From the NCBI GenBank assembly GCA_028622995.1, contig JAJQJQ010000053.1, positions 1,550,001 through 1,614,000 on the forward strand: a stretch of DNA of 64,000 bases, in the 5' to 3' direction. The notes beneath the pieces were generated by a model. It made no database searches. It was not told where the DNA came from and was given only the letters and a program-made list of their open reading frames with translations. This DNA is from Panagrolaimus kolymaensis. Its lineage: Eukaryota; Nematoda; Chromadorea; Rhabditida; Panagrolaimidae. The position numbers and the translations under genes are program-made. Shown one piece after another: positions 11,201 to 22,184 of this stretch; positions within the stretch are counted from its first letter, which is position 1, and every line of letters starts with the position of its first letter.

Positions 11201-13028
11201 GTGAATTAAAATAAAAAATAAAAAATCCAATAATTCTAGGCTGCTTTCTTCTCCCGAAATGCGTGGTAAGAAATTTTGTTAGAAAGAACTTTGTCCTTTT
11301 GCTTACGTTTAAACATAAACTCAGAATTCTTAATTTACATGTATGTAAGGAAATACAAATAAAATATTTTTTTCATGAGGAAAAGCAAGATAATGGATTC
11401 CCGCCAAGGCGGGATTTTCCCCGCGGGAAAAAGCGGGGAGAAACATTTGGCGGGACGGGATGACGGGGAATTTCCCGCGGGATTTTCCCGCGGGAATCCC
11501 GCGGGATTTTCCCGCGGGAATCCCGCGGGAACGGGAGGGATCTTTTACCCTACAAACAAATAATTAAAATTTATTTAACTTATTGAATTTAGAACTCGTT
11601 TACACTAACAACATTCTTACCACCTTTAATAAGAAAGGTCTGGCCCTGGCTGTATTATTCTTTATTGGTCAAGGATTCTTTTATTGGCTCACCACAATTG
11701 CATATGAAAAAAATTGGTGGTCAATATTGAGTTTCAAAAAAAAGAAAACCGCTGATTTTTCAAATGAAGGTTATTCATGGGATAATGAAGGAGAACAAAA
11801 TGCTGGAGGTTCGATTGAAGATTCTAATGTCATTTCAGAAAAACATCGAATGGCTGATGCTCAACCTGGGGATGCAGCGGTGATAGTAAAAGATATAAAA
11901 AAATGGTATGGTAATTTTCATGCTGTTAAAGGCATCACCTTCCATGTTCAAGAAGGGGATTGTTTTGGATTATTGGGAATTAATGGAGCAGGGAAAACTT
12001 CCACTTTTCAAATGTTAACAGGCGAAAATGATGTTTCTGATGGGGATGCATTTATAAATGGGTATAGTGTAAAAACAAATTGGCGAGATGCAGGTGAATG
12101 CATTGGTTATTGTCCACAATATGATGCAGTTTTAAGAGAAATGACGGGAGAAGAAACTTTGTTTATGTTTGCAAGAATTCGAGGAATATATGAAAATCAA
12201 ATTCCCACCGTTGTTGAATCAATTATTGATGCAATTGGTATTGGAATTTATGCTAAACGTCAAATTAAAACTTATAGTGGTGGAAATAAGCGAAGGCTTA
12301 GTTTGGGTGTGGCTCTCGTGGGCATGCCTAAAGTCCTTCTCCTTGATGAACCCACATCCGGCGTGGATCCCAAAGCTCGAAGGGTTATTTGGGATATTCT
12401 TTCAAAAGTTCGTGAACTTGGAACCGCTTTGGTTTTAACTTCTCATTCCATGGAAGAATGTGAAGCACTTTGCACTAATTTAGCTATAATGGTTTATGGA
12501 AAATTTAAATGTTTTGGTAGTGCTCAACATATTAAAAGTAAATATGGTGAAGGATATACATTACTTATTCGAGTGGATATTAATAATGCTGATAAAGTTA
12601 AAGATGAAATTTTTGCTCGATTCCCTGGTTCATTATTAAAAGTAAGTTAACTAAAAAGCAGCAAAAAAATTCTTTGAACTAAACTAAGCAAAAATTTTTT
12701 ATCTTTACTCGAAAATAATTTTTATATAAATTTATTTTAGGAAGAGCACGTGCAACAATTAAATTTTGAATTAAAAAGAAATCGGCGCCAAACGTGGTCC
12801 ATGCTTTTTAATGAATTAGAAGAAATGAGTAAAACCCATCACATTCTTGATTATTCATTATCTCAAACAACTTTGGAACAAGTTTTTCTTGAATTTTCTC
12901 GTGAAGCTGCAAATATCACTTCTCCACGAGCTTATTCCTTCGCAAATAATGGAAATAATGGGAATGGAAATGGAATTTTACGGGATAAAAGTTATTTAAA
13001 TGATAGCGTCATTGATGTTGAATTTTAA
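5299..13028 (+). CDS. Full-length ABCA-subfamily ABC transporter, 12 exons, about 1810 aa
   Basis: Predicted membrane lipid transporter/flippase of the ABCA family (nematode relatives include CED-7 and ABT proteins). Exons: 5299-5433, 5541-5651, 5706-5876, 6027-6219, 6370-6710, 6923-7648, 7820-9276, 9358-9466, 9522-10149, 10220-10444, 11593-12641, 12741-13028. All phases agree. The order is TMD1-NBD1-TMD2-NBD2. TM1 (about residues 20-42) is followed by a large N-glycosylatable lumenal loop. NBD1 has Walker [10 protein letters not shown] near residue 647, signature LSGGQ near 744 and Walker B VMLDEP near 766. NBD2 has GINGAGKTS near 1494, SGGNKRR near 1597 (the ABCA-typical second signature) and LLLDEP near 1615. 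All key ATPase residues are present. The length suits a compact ABCA protein. The 1.15-kb intron 10 is filled with repeats; the other introns are mostly 50-150 bp. AATAAA lies at 13141-13146. The start at 5299 has no competing upstream ATG in frame. Confidence 0.92.
10579..10770 (+). repeat. tRNA-derived SINE-like sequence in ABCA intron 10
   Basis: TGGTTCAGTGG at 10589-10599 matches the Pol III A box. GGTATCGAGTC at 10631-10641 is close to a B box, and the 31-bp spacing suits a type-2 promoter. Between them a 6-bp stem (CATGTT/AACATG) encloses a 7-nt loop like an anticodon arm. T-stem pairing is poor, and a non-tRNA tail follows, so this reads as a SINE or tRNA relic, not a working tRNA. The outer limits are estimates. 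Confidence 0.5.
10870..11552. mobile_element. hAT-type MITE (CGGGAA family) in ABCA intron 10
   Basis: A 683-bp element. Its termini are TAGGGTAAAAAATCCCGCCC and, inverted, TAGGGTAAAAGATCCCTCCC. The flanks carry an 8-bp duplication CAAACAAA (10862-10869 and 11553-11560; the match can be stretched to 10 bp because the ends are A/T). TAGGG fits the hAT terminus. Both arms (about 10880-11000 and 11395-11545) consist of CCCGCGGGAA-type repeats; the middle 400 bp is AT-rich. It encodes no transposase. Confidence 0.85.
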
Positions 13029-13747
13029 TATATAAAAAAATAGTCAATCTTTATTTTTGTATGTAATTAAAAAAAGTATATTTTTAAAAAAAATTAAATT
13101 TTTATTTGCTTTGCTCAAACTTTGTAATAATATTTGTTTTAATAAAAAAGATTAAATATTTTTTGTTTGGTTTCAAAATGCAAAATTTTCACCGGAAGCT
13201 GAATCCACTCGAATTAACATTTGACGTCAAAACTTATGTGATAATTTCACATTGTTTAAAAAAAAACAATTAAAATAACAAGAGTATTGTTTTCTGTGTG
13301 GCCGGGGAAAAAATTCTTTGTTTAAAAAATAAAAATAAAATAACCCAAAAAATGCAATAATGGTTTTCCCACAAATTTTCTTACAAGTTAATTGTTTTTT
13401 TTAAAGAATGGAGCATAATGGACGACAAAAAAACATTTTTTTTAATAACAAATAAAAAAACCCGAGAACCATATATTTTTTAATAAATTTTCGAAGAAAG
13501 AAAAAACAATAAAAAGCTTTGTTTCTCTTTTTTTCAAACAATAAAAATAAGGTAGGTAGTAGTTCTCATGATTGTATCAATTTTTTTAGAAGCAATAAAA
13601 AAATCATTTAAGGAATTTTTGGTTTCCACGAAAATTGTTATTTTATGTGCCACAGTAGAAAAAACATATTCATTACAAAAAGATTTTATAATAATTTAAC
13701 TTAAAAAATTCAAAAAATATTAAAATATTATATATTTAATTAAAAAA
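13029..13747. other. Intergenic between ABCA and the disrupted receptor
   Basis: AT-rich; contains the ABCA 3' end (AATAAA at 13141) and the presumed promoter of the receptor starting at 13748. Nothing else is supportable. Confidence 0.4.
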
Positions 13748-13788
13748 ATGTTTACTGAAACAACAAAATCTTTGATTATTACAGCCAT

Positions 13789-15968
13789 CACACATGGGCA
13801 TTAGGTACCTTTGGGTACCTTTTCAGGTACCTTATAGGCAGCAGGCAGCATGAGATTTTGGAGATAGACAGCAAGCAAAACAAGAAAAAAATCTAAGAAA
13901 TTGAGAAAAAAAGGTGTAAAAGAGAGAAAGTAATAAAAAAAGGAAGAGGAAAGAAAAAAGAAAAGAAAAAAGGAAAAGAAGAAAGAAAAGGAAGATGGAA
14001 TATAAGTTAATAATGTGCTCTTTTACCTTTATATTATTTAAAGGCATGGCGCTTGCTGCTATGATTTCTTCTTAGGCATCAATACTCCTGTATAGGAATA
14101 TTTTTAATAGACGGCTGTTAGTGCTGTCTATGAATTAATTCAAAGACAGCAATGGTTTCTGAATTTTAACAAAATGTTAAAACGCAACGTTTGCTGCCTA
14201 TTAATTTATTTTAAGGCAGCCATGTTTTAAGCCTTTGGATTTATTTAAAAATTGGATTTGCTGCTGCCTTTAACTTGTTTAAAGGCAGCTATGATTGCTA
14301 CACGCGCTTTCAGTGATAAGTTGCATTTTATTGAATCATGAAGCCAAAAATATAAACAATCTAAAACTTTTTTTTGACATGTTTACAAGTTATTTTTTTG
14401 CTTTGAAGTACGAAAAAATTTAAGTTTTTTTTTGGAATATTCAAGTGATTTTATTTGCTTTCATACATTAAAAGGAACTTCTTTACTTTGAGCATCCCGC
14501 TTTGAAATTTTTTTTCGTTTTATCTCTCTCAAAATTTGCATTTGAAAATTTTTGCAGTATGTAAGGTAAGAGAGCAAAAATAATATTTTAGAGAAATTGA
14601 TTAATTGTAAATTGCGATTAACAATCATGTTTAAAAAAATTCACGACCTCCAAAGAATATCATAAGATGGAGGAATTCGGTTGCCCAGAACTTAAAAAGT
14701 TTCTTAATTTTTATTTTCTACTAATAGCTTAAATTATTAAAGTCGTGGTAATATCCCCACCAATTTTTTTTCGAAACGTAATATACCATATTTATTTACA
14801 TCTCGAAATTGTAGTACTCCAGCTTTTTGAAAAGTTGCTTTTTTGATAAGGTTTTAATTAAAGAAATAATTTAAACGAAAGTTATGAAAGTTTAAAAAAG
14901 GGTTGGTGTAGTTTTGAGTACATACTCCTCCTTCTTTGAATTTGACTATATCCGCGTTAGAAGAAAATCTGAAACTTTAATAATTCTCGTAAAATTGTTC
15001 TTCCTTTGAATGGTTTAATCGAGAACTGATTATTATCTAACAGCTATAACAGAGTCCGGCGAGACCAAATTATTTTCAACCAAGACTCTCGATACTGCAA
15101 ATTTTTTCAACCAAGATTCTTGGTCTCGCCGGACTCTGAGCTGTACTCTTTAGTGACCAAAGCTAAATCGAAAAATGCAAATGATAAATGAAGCATTTAT
15201 TTTTCTTAACAATAATGTAAGCTGAACAATATCTAAATTACTAGCTTTTTTAATATTTACGAAAACATGATTGTTTACCTTTTTTTTTAAAAAGTCTTAG
15301 AATTTTTTTATTCAGCTTTAATTTTCTTAGAATTTTTAAAATATTTTATGAGCTACTATTTAATGAATTTTAAAACCGAGCTGATCTTATTCGCTTTTTA
15401 TTTTTCAAGTTTATTGATGATTTTTCTCCATCACAGTATGCAAATTACGGCAAAGACAAATATTTTAGTTGCTCCATCCAGCTTTCCAAACTTAATTAAT
15501 ATTTGTGAAAACGAAAATCAAATCAAAAATTTATTTATCTCGATTAACTTCGGCCATATAATTTAAATTGAATGACTAAAAGACAGCTAAACCAACTTTT
15601 TAAAACCAGCTAATCACAAGCTTCTGAAGACTTTATAAAAATAATTAAAATTTTTTAGCTTTGCAAGGAGCTTAAAAATACAATATTTTAAATATATTAA
15701 ACTCGTTTAACTATTCTTTCATTATCTATTAAAGGTTATTAAGTTAGAAGTATTTTAGCTGCAAAAAAGATAACGAACTTTCAAAAAATAATAAAAAGTC
15801 TGTAGCATGCCAATTTTCTATTTTTAAAGTCGCAAAATTAAAACAAGGTGATTAAGTTAAATTGCCAAATTTGAAAAAAAAATTACGAAAAAAGAACAGG
15901 GAGGACCCTTTGCTCATTTATAGGCAGCAAAATTTTGAAATTCTAGGGTACCTATACGCCCATGTGTG
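13789..15968. mobile_element. Non-autonomous DNA transposon with 8-bp target duplication
   Basis: A 2180-bp element. The ends CACACATGGGC and GCCCATGTGTG are inverted repeats that continue imperfectly to GGTACC. The target duplication ACAGCCAT lies at 13781-13788 and 15969-15976, inside receptor codons 12-14. The left 500 bp has three GGTACC boxes and many GGCAGC/GCTGCC motifs in both orientations, like the subterminal transposase sites of hAT elements. The 8-bp duplication supports hAT or a similar superfamily, although the third terminal base (C) departs from the YARNG consensus. No transposase frame exists; short frames inside are low-complexity. Confidence 0.85.
15041..15144. repeat. Near-perfect hairpin (MITE-like) nested in the transposon
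   Basis: Arms AGAGTCCGGCGAGACCA and its exact reverse complement flank a roughly 55-bp centre. CAGCT lies at each outer end. Two copies of TCAACCAAGAYTCT occur inside. It could be a small foldback element that inserted into the larger element, or part of its own structure. Confidence 0.6.
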
Positions 15969-17177
15969 ACAGCCATTGTGCTTCCATTCCTGATTTTCCA
16001 AGCTTTGGTAATAGCGTTTGTGGCTCATGCAAAAATAAACAAAAACCAATTTTATTGCTCTTCATTTTTTACTCTATTTTTAATGGTAACTATTATTGAT
16101 ATATTTGCTGAAGTAACAATCATTTTTGGATTGGAATTAATTGCAGTAGATTTTTTAAATATTTTATATGTTCCAGCCTTTGTTGGATTTTTATATCAAA
16201 TGTCTTCATATACTTTATTCACGCAATGTTACATCCATATTGGAATAGCAATAAATCGATTTTGGACTGTAATAACAACAATAAATAAAATTAAAAATAG
16301 TAAAAAATGGATTAAATTTGGAAATATTTTAATTTGTTGTTTACCATTTATCACGATTCCATTCATTCTTCCAAGACTTTGGTTTAATCCATATATTTCT
16401 TTTGATGCAAATAATCGACCTTGGCCAGCTTATAATGTTTCCAAAGAAGTAGAGGTAAACGAATAAAAATTACCCGAAAAGCCAGCTTTGATTGGCTAGA
16501 AAAAAATTTTTTGAATAAATTTTTATTTTGCAAAAAAATCTTGACGCGGAAATAAAAGTTTTTAATTATCGTAAACTTTTAAGAACGCCATAAAAAAGAT
16601 TAATTTCTTATTTTTTAAATTTTTTTATTTAAAAAAACTAAAATTTTCTTTCACAATTAAAATATTTCTTTTAGATGTTCTTGGTAATTTATTCCACGAC
16701 TCTTTGTGTCTCATCTGCATCCATAAGTTTTGTTTTCCAAATAGCTACCGTATTTCAATATAGTATGCTTCTAAAAAATCATTCATCCCAAAACAATAAC
16801 AACAAACAAGTTTTTCATGAAATGCGATTGCTTGGTTTGGCTTTTTTAAAATCCATTTTTTTTTGCGACAACAAAAAAATTAATTTGCAGGTCAAGCCAT
16901 GATAGTTTTATTTACTCAATTGCTTATGGCAGCCATCCAACTTTTGAAAGCCATTTCATCAGCTCAAGGAAAAATGGAATTATGGCAAATTGCATTTGAA
17001 AATTATATTTGGGTTCAACAAATATCAAATTTAACGGGTCCCATCGCACTTATAATTATTTCTAAAAGGATTAGAGAAGATTTTCTTGCATTTTTATCCC
17101 ACAAAAATGGAGTCACCAAAATATCTTTAAAGACATTATTACCTCTAAAGCAATCAACTACTGTTTCAGTAACTTAA

Positions 17178-17392
17178 AAATGAAAATGAAAAACTGTCAA
17201 TGGTTTTGGCTTTTATTTTTTACATCTTCAATTTTGTTTGCTATTTTTAATAAATAAAAAAATAAATTGATCTCAACTTTAGCTTACATTACAAAAAGAA
17301 ACTATGACAACTCTAAAGAACCTTCGAAATAAATAAGTAATATGAAAAAATAATTAATATAACAATTTTAGCGAAAAAAAGCTTGTATAGTT
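17178..17392. other. Convergent intergenic gap
   Basis: Shared 3' region between the receptor (+) and the next gene (-). AATAAA at 17250 could serve the receptor. Nothing else was seen. Confidence 0.4.
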
Positions 17393-18911
17393 TTAATTTA
17401 CTTTTGGATTACATTTTTCATGATGGGTTTTTTCAGCAAATATTTTTCCTGTTTCTTTATTCTTTTTAGCCAGGGTAGTTCTGCCATTTTCTTTGCACCC
17501 AAAACAATAAAATAAATTAAAATCATCATCAGAATTTTGAATATTTGGAAGGAACAATCGATATCCTTCCTTTCCATTAACCACCAAAGAATCAAAAGCT
17601 TGAACTTCTTCAAAGCAGCCATTATCATCAAAATTATTATTAGTTTCTTGCAATGAATCATTTGAATCGTTCGATGATTGAGTTAGTATTTGTTCTTGGG
17701 ATTCAAGAGAATCCTCAAGAATTATAGGGTTTCTTGATGTCCCCAGTCCATGATATTCATATTCAATAACTATTTCTTCTTGTTGATTCGGTGGCAATAT
17801 TGGAAAAGAAGAGTTTTCATCATTCTAAAATTTAAATTTAAATTTAATGATAATTTTTTTTGAAGTTTTTATCGTAGCAATTTTTATTTATTTCATTAAT
17901 TTTTTACTTTTGCGAAAATGATCACGACAAAAAAATTATTTTGTTACTTTTTTCCTGATCTTTAAAATAATTTTTTAGAAAGCAAATTTTTAATATTTTT
18001 TAATAATTTAATTATTTAAACTTACTTGGCCGTTTTCTACTTCCATTTCATTAACAAAATTTTGAGAAGTTAGCCGACGGCGTTTTGTGGGTGTCCGTAG
18101 ACTAAAGAAGCTGCTAGTGGATGGAGAATCAGATATTTTTTGCTGTTGTTTATTTTTGTTTAACCTAAAATAAAAATAATAGGAAGATGAATTCAAAATT
18201 AAAAAAAGCACTTTTAAAATTCATACCAAATAGGAAATTGATTTTTAAGATATTCAAATTTTTTATTTCCATTATTATTCCTACTTGGATGATTAATATT
18301 TCCAATGAGATTTTTCAAAAAATTACTAATAATTTTTTCATCCTTCCAATGTTCTTTAAAAATCATTTTATTTATTTCATCTTCGGATCCATTGATGGGA
18401 ATTTCATAATGCTTCATAAATTCACAAAGTTTCCATGCTTTTTTAATTGCTTTTAATTCACCCAATAATTTTTCTTTATTTTCAAATGTTTCCGCTTTCA
18501 ACAATATTTTCATTGCTTCACTTTTATTTTTTTTGTATGCATTACAAATAATTCGCCATTCTTGTGATTTCTTAGAAAATTGTCCAATCTTTTCTATATC
18601 AATTAATTCAATATCATTTCTATCAAAATGAACTAATCGAAAAATATCTGCTATAATGGGTTCAGGTTGATAACCAAAATAATTTTTTAGTGAATCAACC
18701 ACATTTTTTCCCCATAATTCATATTCCTCTCGAATCCATGCAGGATTATATGGTTGAACATTTAACTTTGATGGATGCTTAGTAATTAGATTATGGGCAT
18801 GAAATATCTAAAAAATATTATTTTATTTATTGTTTTTTTGTGTAAAGTTTTAGTTTCTCTTACCAATTCACGAAAGGTAAACCACGGGGAAGCAGTTTTT
18901 CGAGGTAACAT
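17393..18911 (-). CDS. Unrecognised nuclear-type protein, 4 exons, 399 aa
   Basis: Function unknown. Exons on the minus strand: 18864-18911, 18227-18807, 18026-18164, 17393-17824; phases agree and donors/acceptors are canonical. The first half (about residues 1-210) is well structured: aromatic and charged, helix-rich, with several Trp residues and Lys/Glu-rich helices. Around residue 235 a basic TPTKRRRLT stretch resembles a nuclear localisation signal. The C-terminal third is acidic and S/N/Q-rich and ends with several Cys and His (YCFGC, HHEKC) that might bind metal. The initiator at 18911 follows a short upstream region that abuts the truncated sister copy. No family was recognised; a DNA- or chromatin-associated role is only a guess from composition. 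Confidence 0.72.
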
Positions 18912-18951
18912 AATACTGAGATCCAAAAATTATTGATTGATAACCAAGCAA

Positions 18952-19830
18952 TCAAAGCCAATAAAACACAAATAACAAAATAAACGAAATGGAATAAAAA
19001 GAAAGAAATAAAAAAATTGAATGAAAAAGAGGCTTCTCAAAAGCTTCGACTTCTTCAAAGCCGCCATTATTATCAAAATTATTATTAGTTTCTTGCGATG
19101 AGTCACTTGAATCGTTGAGAGTTATTATTTGTTCATGTAATTCAAGAGAATCTTCAAGAATTATTGGGTTACTATAAGTTCCACTTTCTCTCATGCTGTC
19201 AGCTTTTAGTGGTTGCTGTTGTAAATTTGGTGGAGGCGATGAATATTCTTCTTCAGAAGAAGAAGATAACCCAAGATATTCGAAAACATTTTGTCGTTGT
19301 AGCTTTGGTGGAGAAGAAAAAAATTCTTCTTCTTCTTCAGATGAAGAAGTTAATCCAAGATATTCCGCAACAATTTGTTGTTGTTGTTTCGCTGGAAATA
19401 TGGGAGAAATGTTTTCATCATTCTAAAATTCAAATTTTTGTCAAATAATTATTTCTTTTAGTAATTTTTATTTTTTTAGTCCTTTTTTATTACTTTTTTT
19501 ATTTCAATCGCTAAAATGATGGGAATAAAAAACTAATTTAGTAGCTTTACCCATCGCTTTAAAATAATTTTTTAATACGAAAATTTTAAAAATGATAATT
19601 TGTTTTTGCATTTTCGAATTAAACAGAAACGAGAATTATTTTTATGCGCTTTCTTAAAATATATTTTTATGGACTACAAACTATCATTTAAACTTACTTG
19701 GTCGCTTTCTCCTTCCGTTTCATTAACAAAATTTTGAGAATTTTCGCGACGGCGTTTTTTGGATGACCGATTGGAGGAATTAATGAATGGTGAATCAGAC
19801 ATTTTTTGCTGTTGTTTATGATTTTTTAGC
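18952..19830 (-). pseudogene. Truncated tandem copy of the 17.4-18.9 kb gene
   Basis: Two exon-like blocks match the 3' exons of the neighbour. 19698-19830 corresponds to its basic exon 3 (KKRRR, SQNFVNE). 18952-19422 corresponds to the start of exon 4. The match ends abruptly after the EEVEAFE stretch near 19030, replaced by an unrelated hydrophobic tail. The large 5' exons are absent; only the exon 2 splice end (ATTTG|GTATTG) survives near 19890. The copy gained an internal tandem repeat, EYLGLxSSSEEE, present twice near 19240-19390. It ends 41 bp upstream of the neighbour's ATG. Expression from an unseen 5' exon cannot be excluded. Confidence 0.6.
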
Positions 19831-20355
19831 CTAAAAAATATTAAAAATAGGATAAATTCTAAATCAAAAAACTTTTAAAAACCAATACCAAATAGAATTT
19901 TAGGAAAACTAAATATTTTAACTTTAAGTTAGTGGCGGCTACTAAGTCTGATCATGAAACTTACTCTTGAATTTCGATTATTGATATTGATATAAGTTGA
20001 TTACTAATTTGAAGATTATCTTTAGAATTCGTCAATACCGGGGTTTCACTAATAATTAATGTGTTATTAATTGTATCTTGAATGAAAGCAGCGAAACATT
20101 TTTTGATTTTTATTCATAAACAAAAACTGTTTATTGGTACAAATCATTTATGCGGCACTTTTTGCCACAAGTAAATATGCCTTGTATTTTACAATTTTTG
20201 CAATAATAACTTTTAAAGTTTTGTGATATAAAAAAATGCAAATCCATAATAAATATATGAGAGAAAAAAAGTTTTAATACAATCTTAAAAATTTATTAGT
20301 CCTTTTTTACATGGCAAAAAAATTAAATTTATTCAATGGCAAAAATATAAGAAAA
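19831..20355. other. Intergenic with gene remnants
   Basis: AT-rich. Around 19970-20100 the minus strand has a 40-codon open stretch (QDTINNTLIISETPVL) followed by GTAAG, possibly an orphan exon. No start or acceptor supports a gene. Confidence 0.35.
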
Positions 20356-22184
20356 TTATAAATACCTTTGCTTTAGATGCGCAAGGAATGGCTCGGATTG
20401 AACTGTGCCTCCTTGAATTCGAGTCAAATTTGGTGGTTTTGATGGAATAATTGAAATCTAAAAAATTATTTTTAAAAAAAAATTTTTTTAAACAAAAATT
20501 TGTTATTTTAAAAACTTGCCTCAAATTGATTAAACATATTTGCTGCAAATAAATATAATTCCAATCGAGCTAATCCCTCTCCCAAACATGCACGTTTACC
20601 AATGCTGAATGGAATTAATTCTGCTTTGGTTTGAAATTTTCCATTAGCATCAATAAATCTTTCAGGTTTAAATTTTAGCGGTTCAGGAAATAATTTTTCA
20701 TTATATAAAACTCTCGAAATTTGTGGAACTACAATTGTATCAGCTTTAATGGTATATCCATGAAATTCCACATCTTGAATACTTCGATGTGGAACATTAT
20801 TTGGAACTAAATTACATAGTCGCTGAGTTTCTGCAACCACTGCATTTACATATGGAAGATTCATTTTATCATCCAAAGTTATAATTCGATCTGAACCTAT
20901 TACTTTTGTGAGTTCATCTTGAAGCTTTTCTTGAGCTTTGGGATTTGTCATTAGATACAAAACCATCCAAGCAAGGGTATTCGATGTGGTTTCTTGCCCA
21001 GCCAACCACATATCAAATACACTACCAAGAAGTTGGGGATTTCTAAAAAATATTAACAATATTTAGTAATTTAGTTAAAAAAATAGTTTTTATTATTTTA
21101 AAATTCGTGGTAAGAGCTATAGTTTATTTTTGAGCAGACAGTGTCTGCCAGACACTCGACACAAAAACTTAAAAAAAAACTTTTAGCTTCACGACATTAG
21201 CTTCGAAAAAAAATTATAATAAAAAAAATTAATTAAGACTTACGAAAATAAATCATCCTTTTCATCAATTTTTTTAAGCTTTTGTTGTTGCCTCAAATAT
21301 GCTTCAACATAATCCGTGGGTTCTGTATCTTGAGTAAAATCAATTTTAGCTTTTCTTTCTTCAATTTGTGTATCAAAAAATAATTTTAATTCAGTTCCAA
21401 GTTTTTCTGCTTGAGCATATAAACCTCGAAATATGGGTAAATGTCGAATAATTTTGCTATCAATTGAAAGTACACGAAAGAGAGGATTTGCAGACATTCG
21501 AATAAATTGTTTTATGAATTCTTTAATTTTAAAAAATTCATCCAAGCTTTTCTAAAAATTAATGGGATTTATTACTTTTTAATTTTTTGGTTTTTTAAAC
21601 GAAAAATTTCATACTTCATGAAAAGCATAGCCAAAAATTAATGAATTTATTATACTTCCAACTGCGACATCAATTCCATTTTGAACACTAATTTCAGTTT
21701 CACCATTTTTAATTTGTTTTTTCATTTCATCAATCATCCAAGTAACTTCATTTAAAACTCGCTCTTGCATTAAATTTTTTCCTAATCCAAAGTTTCGTAA
21801 AACATGTAAAGCAAATCGGCGATGTTCTCTCCAAACATGTCCATCAGTTACAATAATTCCATGACTTCCTCCACGAAGGATTTTATTCATCATTGAATTT
21901 TTTGGTCGCCCAGCAAAAACATCGGGGTTTTTGACGAAAGCTTCTTGAATAATTTCATAGGAATTAAATGTGACAATGGCTTTGGTTCCCATCCAAAAAG
22001 TATATAAATCTCCATAAGTTTTATGGAAACCTGTTAAAGCTTCCGTGATGCCTTTAGATTTAAGTTCAAATAAATTTCCTATTAATGGAAATGGAAGTGG
22101 TCCAGGTGGTAAACTTTTACGTTTCCAATAAAATGAATGAATAAATATGGCTAAAATAGCAGCGATACAAATATATCCAATCAT
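20356..22184 (-). CDS. Cytochrome P450, CYP2 clan (nematode CYP33-like), 500 aa
   Basis: Microsomal haem monooxygenase, probably for xenobiotics or endogenous lipids. Exons: 21615-22184, 21244-21551, 20520-21042, 20356-20457. An N-terminal anchor (residues 2-20) is followed by the proline-rich PPGPLPFPLIGN hinge. The I-helix AGQETTS motif is near residue 307, the K-helix ETQR near 364 and KPERF near 419. The haem loop FSIGKRACLG carries the Cys ligand near residue 445. The C-terminus QGGTVQSEPF is typical of nematode CYP2-clan enzymes. Length and all catalytic motifs are intact. The last intron begins with GC, not GT (GAG|GCAAGT at 20519), in good consensus. The ATG at 22184 directly precedes the hydrophobic anchor. 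Which CYP family it belongs to was not settled. Confidence 0.94.

Larger units (their letters stand above)
13748..17177 (+). pseudogene. Nematode chemoreceptor (7TM GPCR) disrupted by a transposon
   Basis: A seven-helix receptor, probably of the Srg/Srv/Srx superfamily. The first 13 codons (13748-13786) are followed by the 2.18-kb element at 13789-15968. Coding resumes in the same frame at the duplicated target site (15969). Remaining exons: 15969-16454, 16675-16834, 16891-17177. Visible features are TM1 just after the insertion, an INRFW motif at the end of TM3 (the DRY-like position), and a final helix followed by SKRIRED, a typical start of the cytoplasmic tail. The inserted DNA gives an in-frame TAG 18 codons after the ATG with no usable donor before it, so the full receptor cannot be made from this allele. 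A shortened product from ATG 16084 is conceivable but would lack TM1. Apart from the insertion the frame and splice sites look intact, so the event appears recent. Confidence 0.82.

Noticed and set aside
11263..11563. Frames over the GC-rich end of the intronic element
   Set aside because: Repeat-derived, with no coding character; explained by the hAT-type MITE.
13748..15976. Possibility that the transposon is spliced out as a new intron (introner-like)
   Set aside because: No donor lies between the ATG and the in-frame stop introduced by the element's left end, so clean removal is not possible from the visible sites.
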